Assembly (NCBI GenBank): GCA_905182645.1
Contig: CAJJCJ010000008.1
Span: forward strand, 124,001 to 188,000
From: an uncultured Sulfitobacter sp.
GTDB taxonomy: Bacteria; Pseudomonadota; Alphaproteobacteria; Rhodobacterales; Rhodobacteraceae
Direction of reading: 5' to 3'
DNA length: 64,000 nt
The notes under the pieces are model-generated. The model was not told the origin of the DNA, did no database searches, and saw only the letters and a list, made by a program, of their open reading frames with translations. The translations under genes and the position numbers were made by a program. Shown here one piece after another: positions 29,007-37,714 of this stretch (position 1 is its first letter; each line of letters opens with the position of its first letter).

Positions 29007-29857
29007 TAGGCAGATTCGGCAGGACGACCACGGCCAAGTGGGTCCATATTACGGGGCGCAACACCAGCTGCTTGACCTTGCCAGTCTAAAACTTGGCGCA
29101 TCAAAACCGACTGACCAACGCAAATGATAGCAGGCGGTTCCATACCTGCATTGGCGATATCTGCAACAATTGTGCCCAGAGTGGTCTCTAAAACCCTCTG
29201 ATCAACCGTCGTTGCCGTGGTCACAACAGCAACGGGTTCCGACATAGGGCGACCTGCAGCGATAAGTTTGGCAGATATCTGGGCGATATGCTTCATGCCC
29301 ATATAGATCACTAAGACTTGGCTACCTTTGGATATAGACACCCAGTCAAGCGACCCCGGCGTATTACCGGACTGGTCGTGGCCCGTCACAAACGTGACCG
29401 ATTGGTTCACATCGCGGTGGGTGACTGGAATGCCCGCATAGGCCAGTCCGCCGATTCCAGCAGATATACCCGGGATGATTCGCACCGGAATGCCATGTTG
29501 CACAAGAGTTTGAGCCTCTTCGCCGCCACGGCCGAACACAAATGGATCGCCACCCTTTAGACGTAGAACCTTTTTCCCTTCATGGGCCAGATCAACCAAC
29601 CGCAAAGAAATATCGCGCTGCTTGGCGGATGGTTTGCCGCCGCGTTTTCCAGCGAATATATGTTCCGCTTGTGGGGCCCAGTCCAGAATGGCCTCTTGCA
29701 CAAGTGCATCGTAAATCACCACATCCGCTTGGCGCAGCGCATTTGCTGCGTGCAGTGTCAGCAGTCCCGGATCACCCGGACCTGCACCGCAAAGCCAGAC
29801 CCAACCGGGTTGAAGCGTGGGCCATGCATGGGCGGGGAGTGGGACGTTATGTGTCAT
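29006..29857 (-). CDS. cobA: Uroporphyrinogen-III C-methyltransferase
   Basis: CobA uses S-adenosylmethionine to methylate uroporphyrinogen III at C-2 and C-7, the branch point to cobalamin and siroheme. The 283-residue protein has the SUMT signatures WVWLCGAGPGDPGLLTLHAA at the N-terminus, VLRLKGGDPFVFGRGGEEAQ, GIPVRIIPGISAGIGGLAYA and PVTHRDVNQSVTFVTGHD. It is a stand-alone enzyme without the CysG dehydrogenase/ferrochelatase domain. Its end overlaps the cobB start. Across a 99-bp divergent region lie cbiD and cobK. I saw no B12 box or riboswitch fold in that region. Confidence 0.95.
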   Translation of the reverse strand: MTHNVPLPAHAWPTLQPGWVWLCGAGPGDPGLLTLHAANALRQADVVIYDALVQEAILDWAPQAEHIFAGKRGGKPSAKQRDISLRLVDLAHEGKKVLRLKGGDPFVFGRGGEEAQTLVQHGIPVRIIPGISAGIGGLAYAGIPVTHRDVNQSVTFVTGHDQSGNTPGSLDWVSISKGSQVLVIYMGMKHIAQISAKLIAAGRPMSEPVAVVTTATTVDQRVLETTLGTIVADIANAGMEPPAIICVGQSVLMRQVLDWQGQAAGVAPRNMDPLGRGRPAESA

Positions 29858-29956
29858 ATTGGTCTTATGCCCCGAAAGCCTTTCTTTGAAAAGCTGTCAA
29901 ACGACGCCTGATTGCGGATTGGCGGCATCGCGTTTGGTTCCTATAGTCCATTTCAG

Positions 29957-30997
29957 ATGACACAGACACCGATCCCCAAATTGCGCCGTGGCTGGACCAC
30001 AGGTGCGTGTGCGACTGCCGCGACAAAGGCGGCCTTGGCGCGCCTTTGGGGTGGCGCGTTTCCGGATGACGTGACGATCACTTTACCAAAGGGTGAGACG
30101 CCGACATTCGCGATTGAGCATACAGCTGCAGGTGACGGTTGGGCCGAAGTTGGCATTATCAAAGATGCTGGCGACGATCCTGATGTTACGCATTGTGCGT
30201 TGATTATTGTGCGGGTTGCGGCATCGGATGGCGGCGTTGTGTTCCGCGCTGGTATTGGCATTGGAACGGTGACCAAAGCAGGGCTGCCGATTGGGGTGGG
30301 TGAACCTGCGATCAACCCAGTCCCGCGTTTAATGATGGACGAAGCCGTCGCCGAAGCGGCAGCCTTTTATGGTGAAACGCCAGATGTCACAATTACAGTG
30401 TCTGTGCCAAATGGTGCAGAGCTGGCATTGAAAACATGGAACCCGCGGCTTGGGATTGTCGGTGGCCTGTCCGTGTTGGGCACCACCGGCATTGTCCGGC
30501 CATTTTCATGTGCCGCTTGGATAGCGTCCATTCATCGCGGCATCGATGTCGCGCGCGCCAACGGGATCACCCATGTCGCGGGTTGCACGGGGTCTACAAG
30601 CGAGGCCACGGTGCAGGCACTATACGGCATGCCTGATTACGCCATGCTGGATATGGGCGATTTTGCGGGTGGGCTGCTGAAATACCTCGTACGACATCCT
30701 ATCGATAAAATGACTGTCGGCGGCGGAATTGGCAAAATCACCAAGCTTGCGCAGGGGGCGATCGACTTGCACTCTGGCCGGTCACAGGTTGATTTTGCGA
30801 TGCTTGCCGACTGGGTAGGTGAGCCGGACTTGGCGGACTGCAATACCGCACTCGAAGCTGTGACACGGCACCCCGCATTAGCGCAAGTTGTGGCTGACCG
30901 CGCACTGATGCAGTTGAATAAGCGTTTCGGTGGCCCGTCTTATGACATCGTGATCATCGACAGGGCAGGCATCGTTTTGGCAAGGGCGGGCGCATGA
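29957..30997 (+). CDS. cbiD: Cobalt-precorrin-5B C1-methyltransferase
   Basis: CbiD methylates C-1 of the corrin ring during ring contraction. The 346-residue protein has LRRGWTTGACATAATKAALA at the N-terminus, the family signature, then VTKAGLPIGVGEPAINPVPR, GIVGGLSVLGTTGIVRPFSC and TVGGGIGKITKLAQGAIDLH. The start at 29957 (MTQTPIPKLRRGWTTGAC) fits. An in-frame TTG further up is less likely. The stop overlaps the cobK start (ATGA). CbiD is the anaerobic-type counterpart of CobF; in Rhodobacterales it is found within otherwise aerobic-type gene sets, so its presence here does not prove an anaerobic pathway. Confidence 0.95.
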   Translation: MTQTPIPKLRRGWTTGACATAATKAALARLWGGAFPDDVTITLPKGETPTFAIEHTAAGDGWAEVGIIKDAGDDPDVTHCALIIVRVAASDGGVVFRAGIGIGTVTKAGLPIGVGEPAINPVPRLMMDEAVAEAAAFYGETPDVTITVSVPNGAELALKTWNPRLGIVGGLSVLGTTGIVRPFSCAAWIASIHRGIDVARANGITHVAGCTGSTSEATVQALYGMPDYAMLDMGDFAGGLLKYLVRHPIDKMTVGGGIGKITKLAQGAIDLHSGRSQVDFAMLADWVGEPDLADCNTALEAVTRHPALAQVVADRALMQLNKRFGGPSYDIVIIDRAGIVLARAGA

Positions 30998-31722
30998 CCA
31001 TTTTGCTGCTTGCGGGTTCGGGTGAAGCCAAAGAAATAGCAACGGGGCTTGCGGCGCTAAATTTACCAGCAATAGCGTCACTTGCAGGGGCGACACGGGC
31101 GCCAAAGCAACTTGATATTGCGATGCGCATTGGCGGGTTTGGCGGCGCAGACGGGTTTCGTCGGTATCTGGCTAACGCTGGTATCCGCGCGGTCATCGAT
31201 GCGACCCATCCTTATGCAACGCAAATCACAAATAGGACGGCCAAGATATGCGCCGAGATCGGCTTGCCATATCTGCATGTTCTGCGCGCGCCCTGGGTTA
31301 CGCAGGCAGGTGACGATTGGACAGAAATCGCCCGCGAAGAAGACGCCGCGGCACTAATCCCCAAGGGATCCACTGTGTTTTTAGGTACAGGGCGGCAAAC
31401 GCTGGACCGATTTTCGGGGCTTATTGGATGTCGCGTGATTTGTCGCCAGATTGATCCGCCAACCGCTCCATTCCCGTTTGAAGGCGGCGAGTTTTTGATA
31501 GGAAGGCCCCCATTTCCAGTGGCGCGCGAAAAGTTGATTTTTGCGCAGCTTGGGATCGACTGGATTGTCGTGAAAAATGCGGGCGGTCACGCGAGTGCGA
31601 CCAAACTAACCGCAGCAAGAGAGCTCGGTATTCCGGTCTTGATGATCGCGCGACCTGCCAGTCCCGTGGCTATGCGCGTAGATAATCCGGTGGATGCTTT
31701 AACTTGGGCGCAATCCCTGTGA
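30994..31722 (+). CDS. cobK: Precorrin-6A (cobalt-precorrin-6A) reductase
   Basis: CobK reduces precorrin-6A with NADPH. The 242-residue protein begins TILLLAGSGEAKEIATGLAA, the nucleotide-binding start, and has VIDATHPYATQITNRTAKIC, the family hallmark, TVFLGTGRQTLDRFSGL, and the C-terminal WIVVKNAGGHASATKLTAAR with the conserved KNSGG-like motif (KNAGG). Start and stop overlap the neighbours, so it lies in a tight run cbiD-cobK-glycosylase-esterase. The last two genes have no cobalamin role, so the operon simply continues. Confidence 0.93.
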   Translation: MTILLLAGSGEAKEIATGLAALNLPAIASLAGATRAPKQLDIAMRIGGFGGADGFRRYLANAGIRAVIDATHPYATQITNRTAKICAEIGLPYLHVLRAPWVTQAGDDWTEIAREEDAAALIPKGSTVFLGTGRQTLDRFSGLIGCRVICRQIDPPTAPFPFEGGEFLIGRPPFPVAREKLIFAQLGIDWIVVKNAGGHASATKLTAARELGIPVLMIARPASPVAMRVDNPVDALTWAQSL

Positions 31723-32348
31723 CGGACCGGATCATTGTGGGACCCGCATGTCTGGAAGAGGGCGCAGATTGGCTGGCGCGGATCGAGCCGCGCTTTGCCG
31801 CGATATTACCCCACGTTTTGCCCTTACCGCTGCGATTGAAACCTGACGGGTTTGGCCCGCTTTTGCATATTATCCTTGGACAACAAGTCAGTGTGGCTTC
31901 GGCCAACGCGCTTTGGTCCAAACTGCAAGCGGCGGACATGACGACCCCAATGGCGGTGAGGTCAGCGACGCAGGACAATCTGCGCGGGCTTGGTCTGTCA
32001 CAACAAAAGGCGCGCTATGCCCACGCGCTTGCCGACGCCGAACTCGATTTCGAAGGACTGCATCATCTGCCAAGCGACAAAGTGATCAAAGCGCTTTGTG
32101 CCGTGAAAGGCATTGGGATGTGGACCGCCGAAGTCTACACCATGTTTTCACTTGGGCGCGCAGACATCTTTGCGCCCGGTGATTTGGCCATTCAAGAAGC
32201 AGCCAAATTGCTTTTTGGCCTGCCTGAACGACCCAGTGAACGGACTTTGCGCAAAATGGCGGATGCATGGTCGCCGTGGCGGTCGGTTGCAGCGCGATTG
32301 TTCTGGGCCTATTACGCGACAACAAAACAAAAGGACGGCATCATATGA
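31719..32348 (+). CDS. DNA-3-methyladenine glycosylase (AlkA-like, HhH-GPD)
   Basis: This 209-residue base-excision enzyme removes alkylated purines. It has ILGQQVSVASANALWSKLQA, the helix-hairpin-helix ALCAVKGIGMWTAEVYTMFS, and the catalytic Asp in ADIFAPGDLAIQEAAKLLF, as in AlkA. The short form lacks the N-terminal AlkA beta domain of E. coli. The start is a GTG at 31719 overlapping the cobK stop (GTGA); a TTG 15 bases earlier is in frame. It overlaps the next gene (ATGA). No Ada regulator is nearby. Confidence 0.9.
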   Translation: MTDRIIVGPACLEEGADWLARIEPRFAAILPHVLPLPLRLKPDGFGPLLHIILGQQVSVASANALWSKLQAADMTTPMAVRSATQDNLRGLGLSQQKARYAHALADAELDFEGLHHLPSDKVIKALCAVKGIGMWTAEVYTMFSLGRADIFAPGDLAIQEAAKLLFGLPERPSERTLRKMADAWSPWRSVAARLFWAYYATTKQKDGII

Positions 32349-33010
32349 CACGGGCACTTAACGCGGGGCGCAAGGCCGCCTTTTCAGGCGAAACACGGTC
32401 TTGCGTGATATTCCTGCATGGCTACGGGGCCAACGGCGCTGATCTGTTAGGGCTCGCTGATCCACTGGCCGAGCATTTGCCAGACACGATGTTCATGTCG
32501 CCCGACGCTCCAGAAGATTGCGCCGGATCACCGATGGGTTTTCAGTGGTTTCCGATCCCTTGGATTGACGGATCTTCTGAGGAAGAATCGCGCGCCGGCA
32601 TGATGCGTGCATCCGATGACTTGAATGCATTCTTAGACGGCGTCATGGTCGACGAAGACCTGCTGCCCGAACAAGTCATCGTCTTGGGTTTCAGTCAAGG
32701 CACGATGATGGCGTTGCACGTATTGCCGCGCCGCGAAGACCCTGTTGCAGGCATCGTCGCGATCTCTGGCCGCTTGTTGGAACCGGACGCATTGCAAGAC
32801 GAGGCGCTGTGTAAGCCGCCCGTTTTGTTGATCCACGGTGATCAAGACGATGTGGTCCCGCCGCAATCTTTGCCGCAAGCAGCGCAAGCACTGGAAGATG
32901 CAGGTTGGAAAGAGGTCTATGCACATATCATGCAGGGAACAGGCCACGGCATTGCGCCCGATGGATTGGAAGTGTCCCTTGCATTCATGCGCGAGCGATT
33001 GGGCTACTAG
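32345..33010 (+). CDS. Alpha/beta hydrolase, phospholipase/carboxylesterase family
   Basis: This 221-residue hydrolase of the acyl-protein thioesterase/carboxylesterase type has VIFLHGYGANGADLLGLADP with the oxyanion loop, the nucleophile Ser in VIVLGFSQGTMMALHVLP (GFSQG), the acid in LLIHGDQDDVVPPQS and the His in QGTGHGIAPDGL. The start at 32345 overlaps the glycosylase stop; an upstream in-frame start adds unrelated residues. It probably cleaves a short-chain ester or thioester in the cytoplasm, as there is no signal peptide. The substrate is unknown. Confidence 0.92.
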   Translation: MTRALNAGRKAAFSGETRSCVIFLHGYGANGADLLGLADPLAEHLPDTMFMSPDAPEDCAGSPMGFQWFPIPWIDGSSEEESRAGMMRASDDLNAFLDGVMVDEDLLPEQVIVLGFSQGTMMALHVLPRREDPVAGIVAISGRLLEPDALQDEALCKPPVLLIHGDQDDVVPPQSLPQAAQALEDAGWKEVYAHIMQGTGHGIAPDGLEVSLAFMRERLGY

Positions 33011-33073
33011 TCGCCCCCTGATGTAGGGGTTGCCCTTTGGTAACCACTATATATAGTTTTGCTTAAGCGGCCG

Positions 33074-33090
33074 GAGCGGGGCTCCCGCTC
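33074..33090 (+). promoter_or_regulatory. Strong hairpin in the HNH nuclease leader
   Basis: GAGCGGG-GCT-CCCGCTC is a perfect 7-bp GC-rich stem with a 3-base loop, between the esterase stop and the HNH start, 34 bases before the GTG. No T run follows. It may end the cobalamin-side transcript or act in the leader of the next gene. A TATATATAG run at about 33046-33054 could be a promoter element. Confidence 0.5.
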
Positions 33091-33124
33091 TGCGCTGATG
33101 GGCACAGGGTACGGGTGATATTGC

Positions 33125-33712
33125 GTGATCGAGGCTGATTTTCGAACAGAGTTTATACGCACACCCGGCGTTCTTAGGGACAAACCAGCGCTGGTTTTAA
33201 ACGCGGATTATAGGCCGTTGTCCTATTTCCCATTGTCACTGTGGCCGTGGCAAGATGCGGTAAAAGCCGCATGGCTTGATCGGGTCGACATTGTAGCGCA
33301 GTACGATGATGTGGCGCGCAGCCCGTCGACCACAATCCGCATACCAAGCGTCGTGGTGCTGAAAGATTATGTAAAACCTCAAAAACGGGTGGCCTTTACG
33401 CGCTTTAATTTATTTCTGCGCGATGAATTTTGCTGCCAGTATTGCGGTGCCAAAGGCGATTTAACGTTTGATCATGTGATCCCGCGTGCGTCAGGCGGCG
33501 TGACCAGCTGGCAAAACGTCGTTGCAGCGTGCAGCCCGTGTAACCTGCGCAAAGGGTCAAAGTCGTTGCGGCAAGCAGGGCTGTTTTTGCGCCAGCCTCC
33601 AAGACAGCCAGAGGCATCGGCGTTGCACAATGTCGGGCGTAAATTTCCGCCTAACCACCTTCATGTAAGCTGGATGGACTTTCTCTATTGGGATGCCGAG
33701 TTAGAAGCATAA
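33125..33712 (+). CDS. HNH endonuclease-family protein
   Basis: This 195-residue protein has an N-terminal part typical of stand-alone bacterial HNH proteins (LVLNADYRPLSYFPLSLWPW, then RIPSVVVLKDY) and a zinc-supported HNH domain: CQYCGAKGDLTFDHVIPRAS with catalytic Asp-His, Asn in TSWQNVVAACSPCN, and two CxxC pairs for zinc. Such proteins are common and conserved in alphaproteobacteria without known restriction partners; a DNA repair or housekeeping role is possible but unproven. The start is the GTG at 33125, as no ATG fits. No homing-element or phage context is seen. Confidence 0.9.
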   Translation: MIEADFRTEFIRTPGVLRDKPALVLNADYRPLSYFPLSLWPWQDAVKAAWLDRVDIVAQYDDVARSPSTTIRIPSVVVLKDYVKPQKRVAFTRFNLFLRDEFCCQYCGAKGDLTFDHVIPRASGGVTSWQNVVAACSPCNLRKGSKSLRQAGLFLRQPPRQPEASALHNVGRKFPPNHLHVSWMDFLYWDAELEA

Positions 33713-33823
33713 TACTATGCAAATTGTTTGGATGACTGCGAGCAAAACCATCCTTGACGTAGCAAATAAATAGGTGGTTGCTGGGTTCATACAGCACCCC
33801 ATTTTGAAGGTTATTCAACCCCG

Positions 33824-35404
33824 ATGTCAGACCGCCCAAACATAGTCGTTATTCTGGCCGATCACGTCGCTTTTTCTGGCCATTACGGGAACGACCGATT
33901 TCCCTATCGTTGGCCGCATCTTGAAAAGATAGCCGCGCAAGGGGCTTGGTTTGATCGTGCCTACGCAATCACGCCGGTTTGCACGCCGTCGCGCGCCAGT
34001 TTTCTGACAGGCAAGCGCCCTGACAAGCACGGGATGCGGTGGAATTCCGAATATCCCATCCCGTACAACCGGCAAGAATTTCGCGACGATGAAATTCTTT
34101 ATGCGCAGCATCTGACGCGCGCAGGCTATGACAATCACTACTTTGGAAAATGGCACTGCGGGGTCGATAAGACCGCTGCCGACTATGGATTAAAGGGGTG
34201 GAGCCTTCCTGAATACGGCAATCTGTATGCCTGTGACGCCTACAAAGATTACCTGTCGCGGATTGGCGAAGATCACCCGAAATGCAAAATTGAACACCAT
34301 CTGTTGCAGCCAGAACTTAGCGGGACCGAGGTGTTGATGGACCCCGCCGAACCATGGGATTACATGGATGGGGCTGGTGTTCTGCTCGGGTCACCAGAGG
34401 TGAACGAACAGTTTTTTGTAGCCAACCTTGCCTGTGACAGGCTCAGGTCATTGCAAGGCCAAGAGCAGCCATTTTCGATGGTCATCAGCATGTGGGGGCC
34501 GCATCATCCGTATTATCCCAGCGCGTCATTTGCCGATCTTATAAATCCGGCGGATATTCCTAAATACCCAAGCTTTGACGAAGACCTTTCAGACAAACCA
34601 TGGCGATACCGTGTGCAACGGGATTTGCGGTGCCAGCATCGTGCGTTCGAGCGCTGGCCAGATTGGGAGACGTGGCAGACAGTCCTGGCACGTTGTTATG
34701 CATCGGGGCTACAAACTGACGCCGCAATTGGCCGGATCGCAGCGTGTCTAGATGACACTGGTCTTGCGGATAACACGATCTTTATTGTGACGGCAGATCA
34801 TGGTGATGGTATCGCGGCCCATGGCGCGGGCTGGGACAAATATTCGTCCTTCACCGAGGAAGTCGGCCGTATTCCTTTGGTTGTACGCTATCCAGTCAAA
34901 ATTCCGGCAGGCACCAAGGTTGAAACTCCTGTTAGCTTGCTTGACGTTACGGCGACTATGCTGGATGTGGCTGGCGTAAAAGATAACCAACATCCTTTAC
35001 CAATGGACGGGACCAGCTTGGTTGGCATCGTTGATAAAAGCCATGCACGCGACAGTCTTATTTGCGATCACTTTGGCCACTCCGGCGATATCAGTTTTCA
35101 GAAAATTCTGTATCTGGATGGGTGGAAATATGTTTCGGTTTGGGGTGACGACGACGAACTTTACTGCCTTGATGACGATCCTTACGAGCAGAACAATCGT
35201 TTGGACGACCCGCAAACACTTGCGCGGCAACGGATTATGCGTGACAAAATAATTGACCACATGACCGAACGACGTAAACAGCGAAGCGCGTGGCATCCAG
35301 CGGAGTTTTGGGAGGACGGCATAGTTTTCTCTTCGCCAGAATGGCCGCGCGAAGAAACGCTCCATCTGTATAAGCTTCGGACCCAACAGGGCTATGCGGT
35401 TTAA
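33824..35404 (+). CDS. Sulfatase/alkaline-phosphatase-superfamily hydrolase
   Basis: This 526-residue protein begins RPNIVVILADHVAFSGHYGN, with metal-binding Asp residues, and has the modification motif CTPSRASFLTG near residue 58, where Cys is converted to formylglycine. ADHGDGIAAHGAG carries the second metal and catalytic cluster, and HFGHSGDISFQKILYLDGWK leads to the C-terminal subdomain. No signal peptide is present, so the protein is cytoplasmic, like choline sulfatases and phosphonate monoester hydrolases. Modification would need a formylglycine-generating enzyme or anSME, not seen here. The substrate is unknown; it stands alone between the HNH gene and zwf. The ATG at 33824 has only a weak ribosome site. 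Confidence 0.9.
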   Translation: MSDRPNIVVILADHVAFSGHYGNDRFPYRWPHLEKIAAQGAWFDRAYAITPVCTPSRASFLTGKRPDKHGMRWNSEYPIPYNRQEFRDDEILYAQHLTRAGYDNHYFGKWHCGVDKTAADYGLKGWSLPEYGNLYACDAYKDYLSRIGEDHPKCKIEHHLLQPELSGTEVLMDPAEPWDYMDGAGVLLGSPEVNEQFFVANLACDRLRSLQGQEQPFSMVISMWGPHHPYYPSASFADLINPADIPKYPSFDEDLSDKPWRYRVQRDLRCQHRAFERWPDWETWQTVLARCYASGLQTDAAIGRIAACLDDTGLADNTIFIVTADHGDGIAAHGAGWDKYSSFTEEVGRIPLVVRYPVKIPAGTKVETPVSLLDVTATMLDVAGVKDNQHPLPMDGTSLVGIVDKSHARDSLICDHFGHSGDISFQKILYLDGWKYVSVWGDDDELYCLDDDPYEQNNRLDDPQTLARQRIMRDKIIDHMTERRKQRSAWHPAEFWEDGIVFSSPEWPREETLHLYKLRTQQGYAV

Positions 35405-35480
35405 AATGGAAACGCCTGCACATGTTTCTAATTGATAATGACCATCGTGCTAGACTTTCCGGGAACCGCGGCGTAGTCAG

Positions 35481-35502
35481 TTGTCGTTAGCGCTAACAAC
35501 AA
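35481..35502. promoter_or_regulatory. Palindromic operator upstream of zwf (CceR/LacI type)
   Basis: A 22-bp near-perfect palindrome has the perfect core GTTAGCGCTAAC (35486-35497) and matching outer arms TTGT and ACAA. It lies 13 bases before the zwf ATG, a position for repression. The same core (GTTAGCGGTAAC) stands before eno. It resembles the binding site of CceR, the LacI-family regulator of central carbon genes in R. sphaeroides; assignment is by recalled similarity. Confidence 0.7.
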
Positions 35503-35515
35503 TTCGGAGCATAAT

Positions 35516-36970
35516 ATGGCCTCTCGCGTAATTCCTGTAGAGACATTTGATCTTGTCATTTTTGGTGGCACTGGTGATCTCGCACGCCGCAAAATTCTGC
35601 CCGGTTTGTTCCGTAGGTTCCTTTCGGGGCAAATGCCTGCTGATGCACGGATCATTGGTGCGGCGCGGTCCGATCTGGACGCGGCCGGGTATCGCAAAAT
35701 GATCAAAGACGCGATCCTAGAGTTTGGTGGAACCGAAAAAGAAGACGTCGATTGTCTTGCTAAGTTTCTGGAACAGTTGGATTATACCCCAATTGACGCC
35801 AAGGGTGAGGCTGGCTGGAAAGCCCTTGCAGGAATGGTACGCCGCGACGTTGTTCAGGCGTTTTATTTTTCGGTTGCACCGAGCCTTTTTGGCGATCTCG
35901 CCGCGCGTTTGCACAGCCATGACGTCGCGACAGAGACGAGCCGCATTGTCGTCGAAAAACCATTTGGCCGCGACCTTGAAACAGCGAAGGCACTGAACAA
36001 ATCTTTGGCCGACCACTTTGACGAAAAACAGATCTACCGCATTGATCATTATCTTGGAAAAGAGACCGTTCAGAACTTGATGGCCGTGCGGTTTGGGAAC
36101 GTTTTGTTTGAGCCACTTTGGAACAACCATTATGTTGATCATATTCAAATTACCGTGGCTGAAACCGTGGGTGTTGATGGGCGCGGGGCGTATTATGATC
36201 GCTCTGGTGCGATGCGCGATATGGTGCAGAACCACTTGATGCAATTGCTCTGTTTGATTGCGATGGAGCCGCCGAGTCAGTTCGGTGCTGATGAGGTCCG
36301 CGACGAAAAGTTGAAAGTTATTCGCGCCCTGCAAGACGTAGAATCGCATCACATTGTGCGCGGTCAGTACGAGGCAGGTAAGGACGGTGACGGATACCGC
36401 CAAGACGCTGAAAACTCACGCAGTTTCACCGAAAGCTTTATCGCCATGCGGTGTCATATCAACAATTGGCGATGGGCTGGCGTGCCATTCTATTTGCGCA
36501 CAGGCAAGCGGATGAAATCCCGTGTGTCCGAAATTGCAGTTGTGTTCAAAGACTTAGGCCATTCCATTTTTGAGGGTGACGAAAAACGTCACCGCAATAT
36601 CCTTGCGATCCGGCTTCAGCCAAACGAGGGCATGGACCTGCAAGTCACGATCAAAGAACCGGGACCGGGGGGCATGCGCCTGATTGATGTGCCGCTAGAT
36701 ATGACGTTTGCCGAGGCTTTGGGCGATGTTGCTGAAGACGTCACAGATGCCTACGAGCGGCTGATTATGGACGTCATTCGCGGCAACCAAACATTGTTTA
36801 TGCGCGGCGATGAAGTCGAGGCTGCGTGGGCGTGGACCGACCCGTTGATCCAAGGTTGGGAGGCCCGTAATGACGTGCCCAAAACCTATGAAGCAGGATC
36901 GACCGGACCCGAAGATGCGCAGATGTTGTTGCACCGTGACGGGCGCCGCTGGCGTGACCTGAAGGTCTAA
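35516..36970 (+). CDS. zwf: Glucose-6-phosphate 1-dehydrogenase
   Basis: Zwf oxidises glucose 6-phosphate to 6-phosphogluconolactone with NAD(P)+ and feeds the Entner-Doudoroff pathway. The 484-residue protein has the nucleotide-binding start FDLVIFGGTGDLARRKILPG, the signature RIDHYLGKETVQNLMAVRFG with the catalytic His-Asp pair, and RIVVEKPFGRDLETA. It heads the run zwf-pgl-pgi. The ATG at 35516 has a GGAG site six bases upstream and lies just after a palindromic operator, which suggests transcriptional repression when sugars are scarce. No lesions are seen. Confidence 0.97.
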   Translation: MASRVIPVETFDLVIFGGTGDLARRKILPGLFRRFLSGQMPADARIIGAARSDLDAAGYRKMIKDAILEFGGTEKEDVDCLAKFLEQLDYTPIDAKGEAGWKALAGMVRRDVVQAFYFSVAPSLFGDLAARLHSHDVATETSRIVVEKPFGRDLETAKALNKSLADHFDEKQIYRIDHYLGKETVQNLMAVRFGNVLFEPLWNNHYVDHIQITVAETVGVDGRGAYYDRSGAMRDMVQNHLMQLLCLIAMEPPSQFGADEVRDEKLKVIRALQDVESHHIVRGQYEAGKDGDGYRQDAENSRSFTESFIAMRCHINNWRWAGVPFYLRTGKRMKSRVSEIAVVFKDLGHSIFEGDEKRHRNILAIRLQPNEGMDLQVTIKEPGPGGMRLIDVPLDMTFAEALGDVAEDVTDAYERLIMDVIRGNQTLFMRGDEVEAAWAWTDPLIQGWEARNDVPKTYEAGSTGPEDAQMLLHRDGRRWRDLKV

Positions 36971-36986
36971 AACTGCTATATGTTTT

Positions 36987-37019
36987 GCATAAGTTTCGCA
37001 TAAGTTTTACATAAGCCTC
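36987..37019. repeat. Three tandem 11-bp repeats between zwf and pgl
   Basis: GCATAAGTTTC, GCATAAGTTTT and ACATAAGCCTC follow each other with an exact 11-bp period. The first two are identical except for the last base; the third is diverged. They fill half of the 69-bp gap between zwf and pgl. A period near one helical turn could give a protein-binding array, but replication slippage is equally possible. Confidence 0.8.
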
Positions 37020-37039
37020 TTTTTGAAGGACCCAACGCA

Positions 37040-37711
37040 ATGGATTTCAAAGAATATCCCGACGCCGAGCTGATGATGATCGACCTTGCCAACCAGTTGG
37101 CGGGCGATTTGGAAAATGCATTGCAGACCCATGACCGTGTTTCGTTTGCCGTACCTGGGGGCACGACGCCCGGACCTGTGTTTGACACGCTGAGCGCCGT
37201 TGATCTGGGTTGGGACCGGATTGACGTGATGCTGACCGATGAACGCTGGGTGCCAGAAACGTCGGACCGCTCGAACACCCGTTTGCTGCGTGAACGTTTG
37301 TTGGTTGATAAGGCCGCGTCTGCGACGCTGATCCCGCTTTACGCCGATGCACCGACGCCGGAAGATAAATTACCATCCTTGGCCGCCGCCCTCGACCCGC
37401 TATTGCCGATTTCGGTCATGTTGCTGGGCATGGGCGCGGATATGCACACGGCCAGTATTTTCCCAGAGGCCGATCAGTTGGATGCTGCGTTAAACGGCAG
37501 TGATAACTTGGTAGCCATGCGTGCCCCCGGTGCGCCAGAGCCACGGATCACCTTGTCGGCCAGGGTCCTAAAGGGTGCGATGTGTCGTCATATTGTCATC
37601 ATCGGCGACGAGAAACGCGCCGCATTGAATAGGGCCCGCCATCTAAAACCGCATGAGGCGCCTGTAGCCGCCGTGCTTTCTGGATCAACTGTGCATTGGG
37701 CAAGGACCTAA
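37040..37711 (+). CDS. pgl: 6-phosphogluconolactonase
   Basis: Pgl hydrolyses 6-phosphogluconolactone to 6-phosphogluconate. The 223-residue protein belongs to the SugarP_isomerase (DevB-type) family. It has RVSFAVPGGTTPGPVFDTLS near the N-terminus, VMLTDERWVPETSDRSNTRL and MLLGMGADMHTASIFPEADQ, where GMGxDGHTASLFP is the family active-site pattern; here the Gly-His is Met-His (DMHTAS). The ATG at 37040 is preceded by a GAAGGA site. The pgi start follows three bases after the stop, so translation is coupled. Confidence 0.95.
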   Translation: MDFKEYPDAELMMIDLANQLAGDLENALQTHDRVSFAVPGGTTPGPVFDTLSAVDLGWDRIDVMLTDERWVPETSDRSNTRLLRERLLVDKAASATLIPLYADAPTPEDKLPSLAAALDPLLPISVMLLGMGADMHTASIFPEADQLDAALNGSDNLVAMRAPGAPEPRITLSARVLKGAMCRHIVIIGDEKRAALNRARHLKPHEAPVAAVLSGSTVHWART

Positions 37712-37714
37712 ACC

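Noticed and set aside
29858..29956. Cobalamin riboswitch between cobA and cbiD
   Set aside because: The gap is only 99 bases and I see no B12-box sequence or matching stems.
33074..33090. Hairpin as a clear Rho-independent terminator
   Set aside because: The stem is strong but there is no T tract, so I list it only as a hairpin of unknown role.
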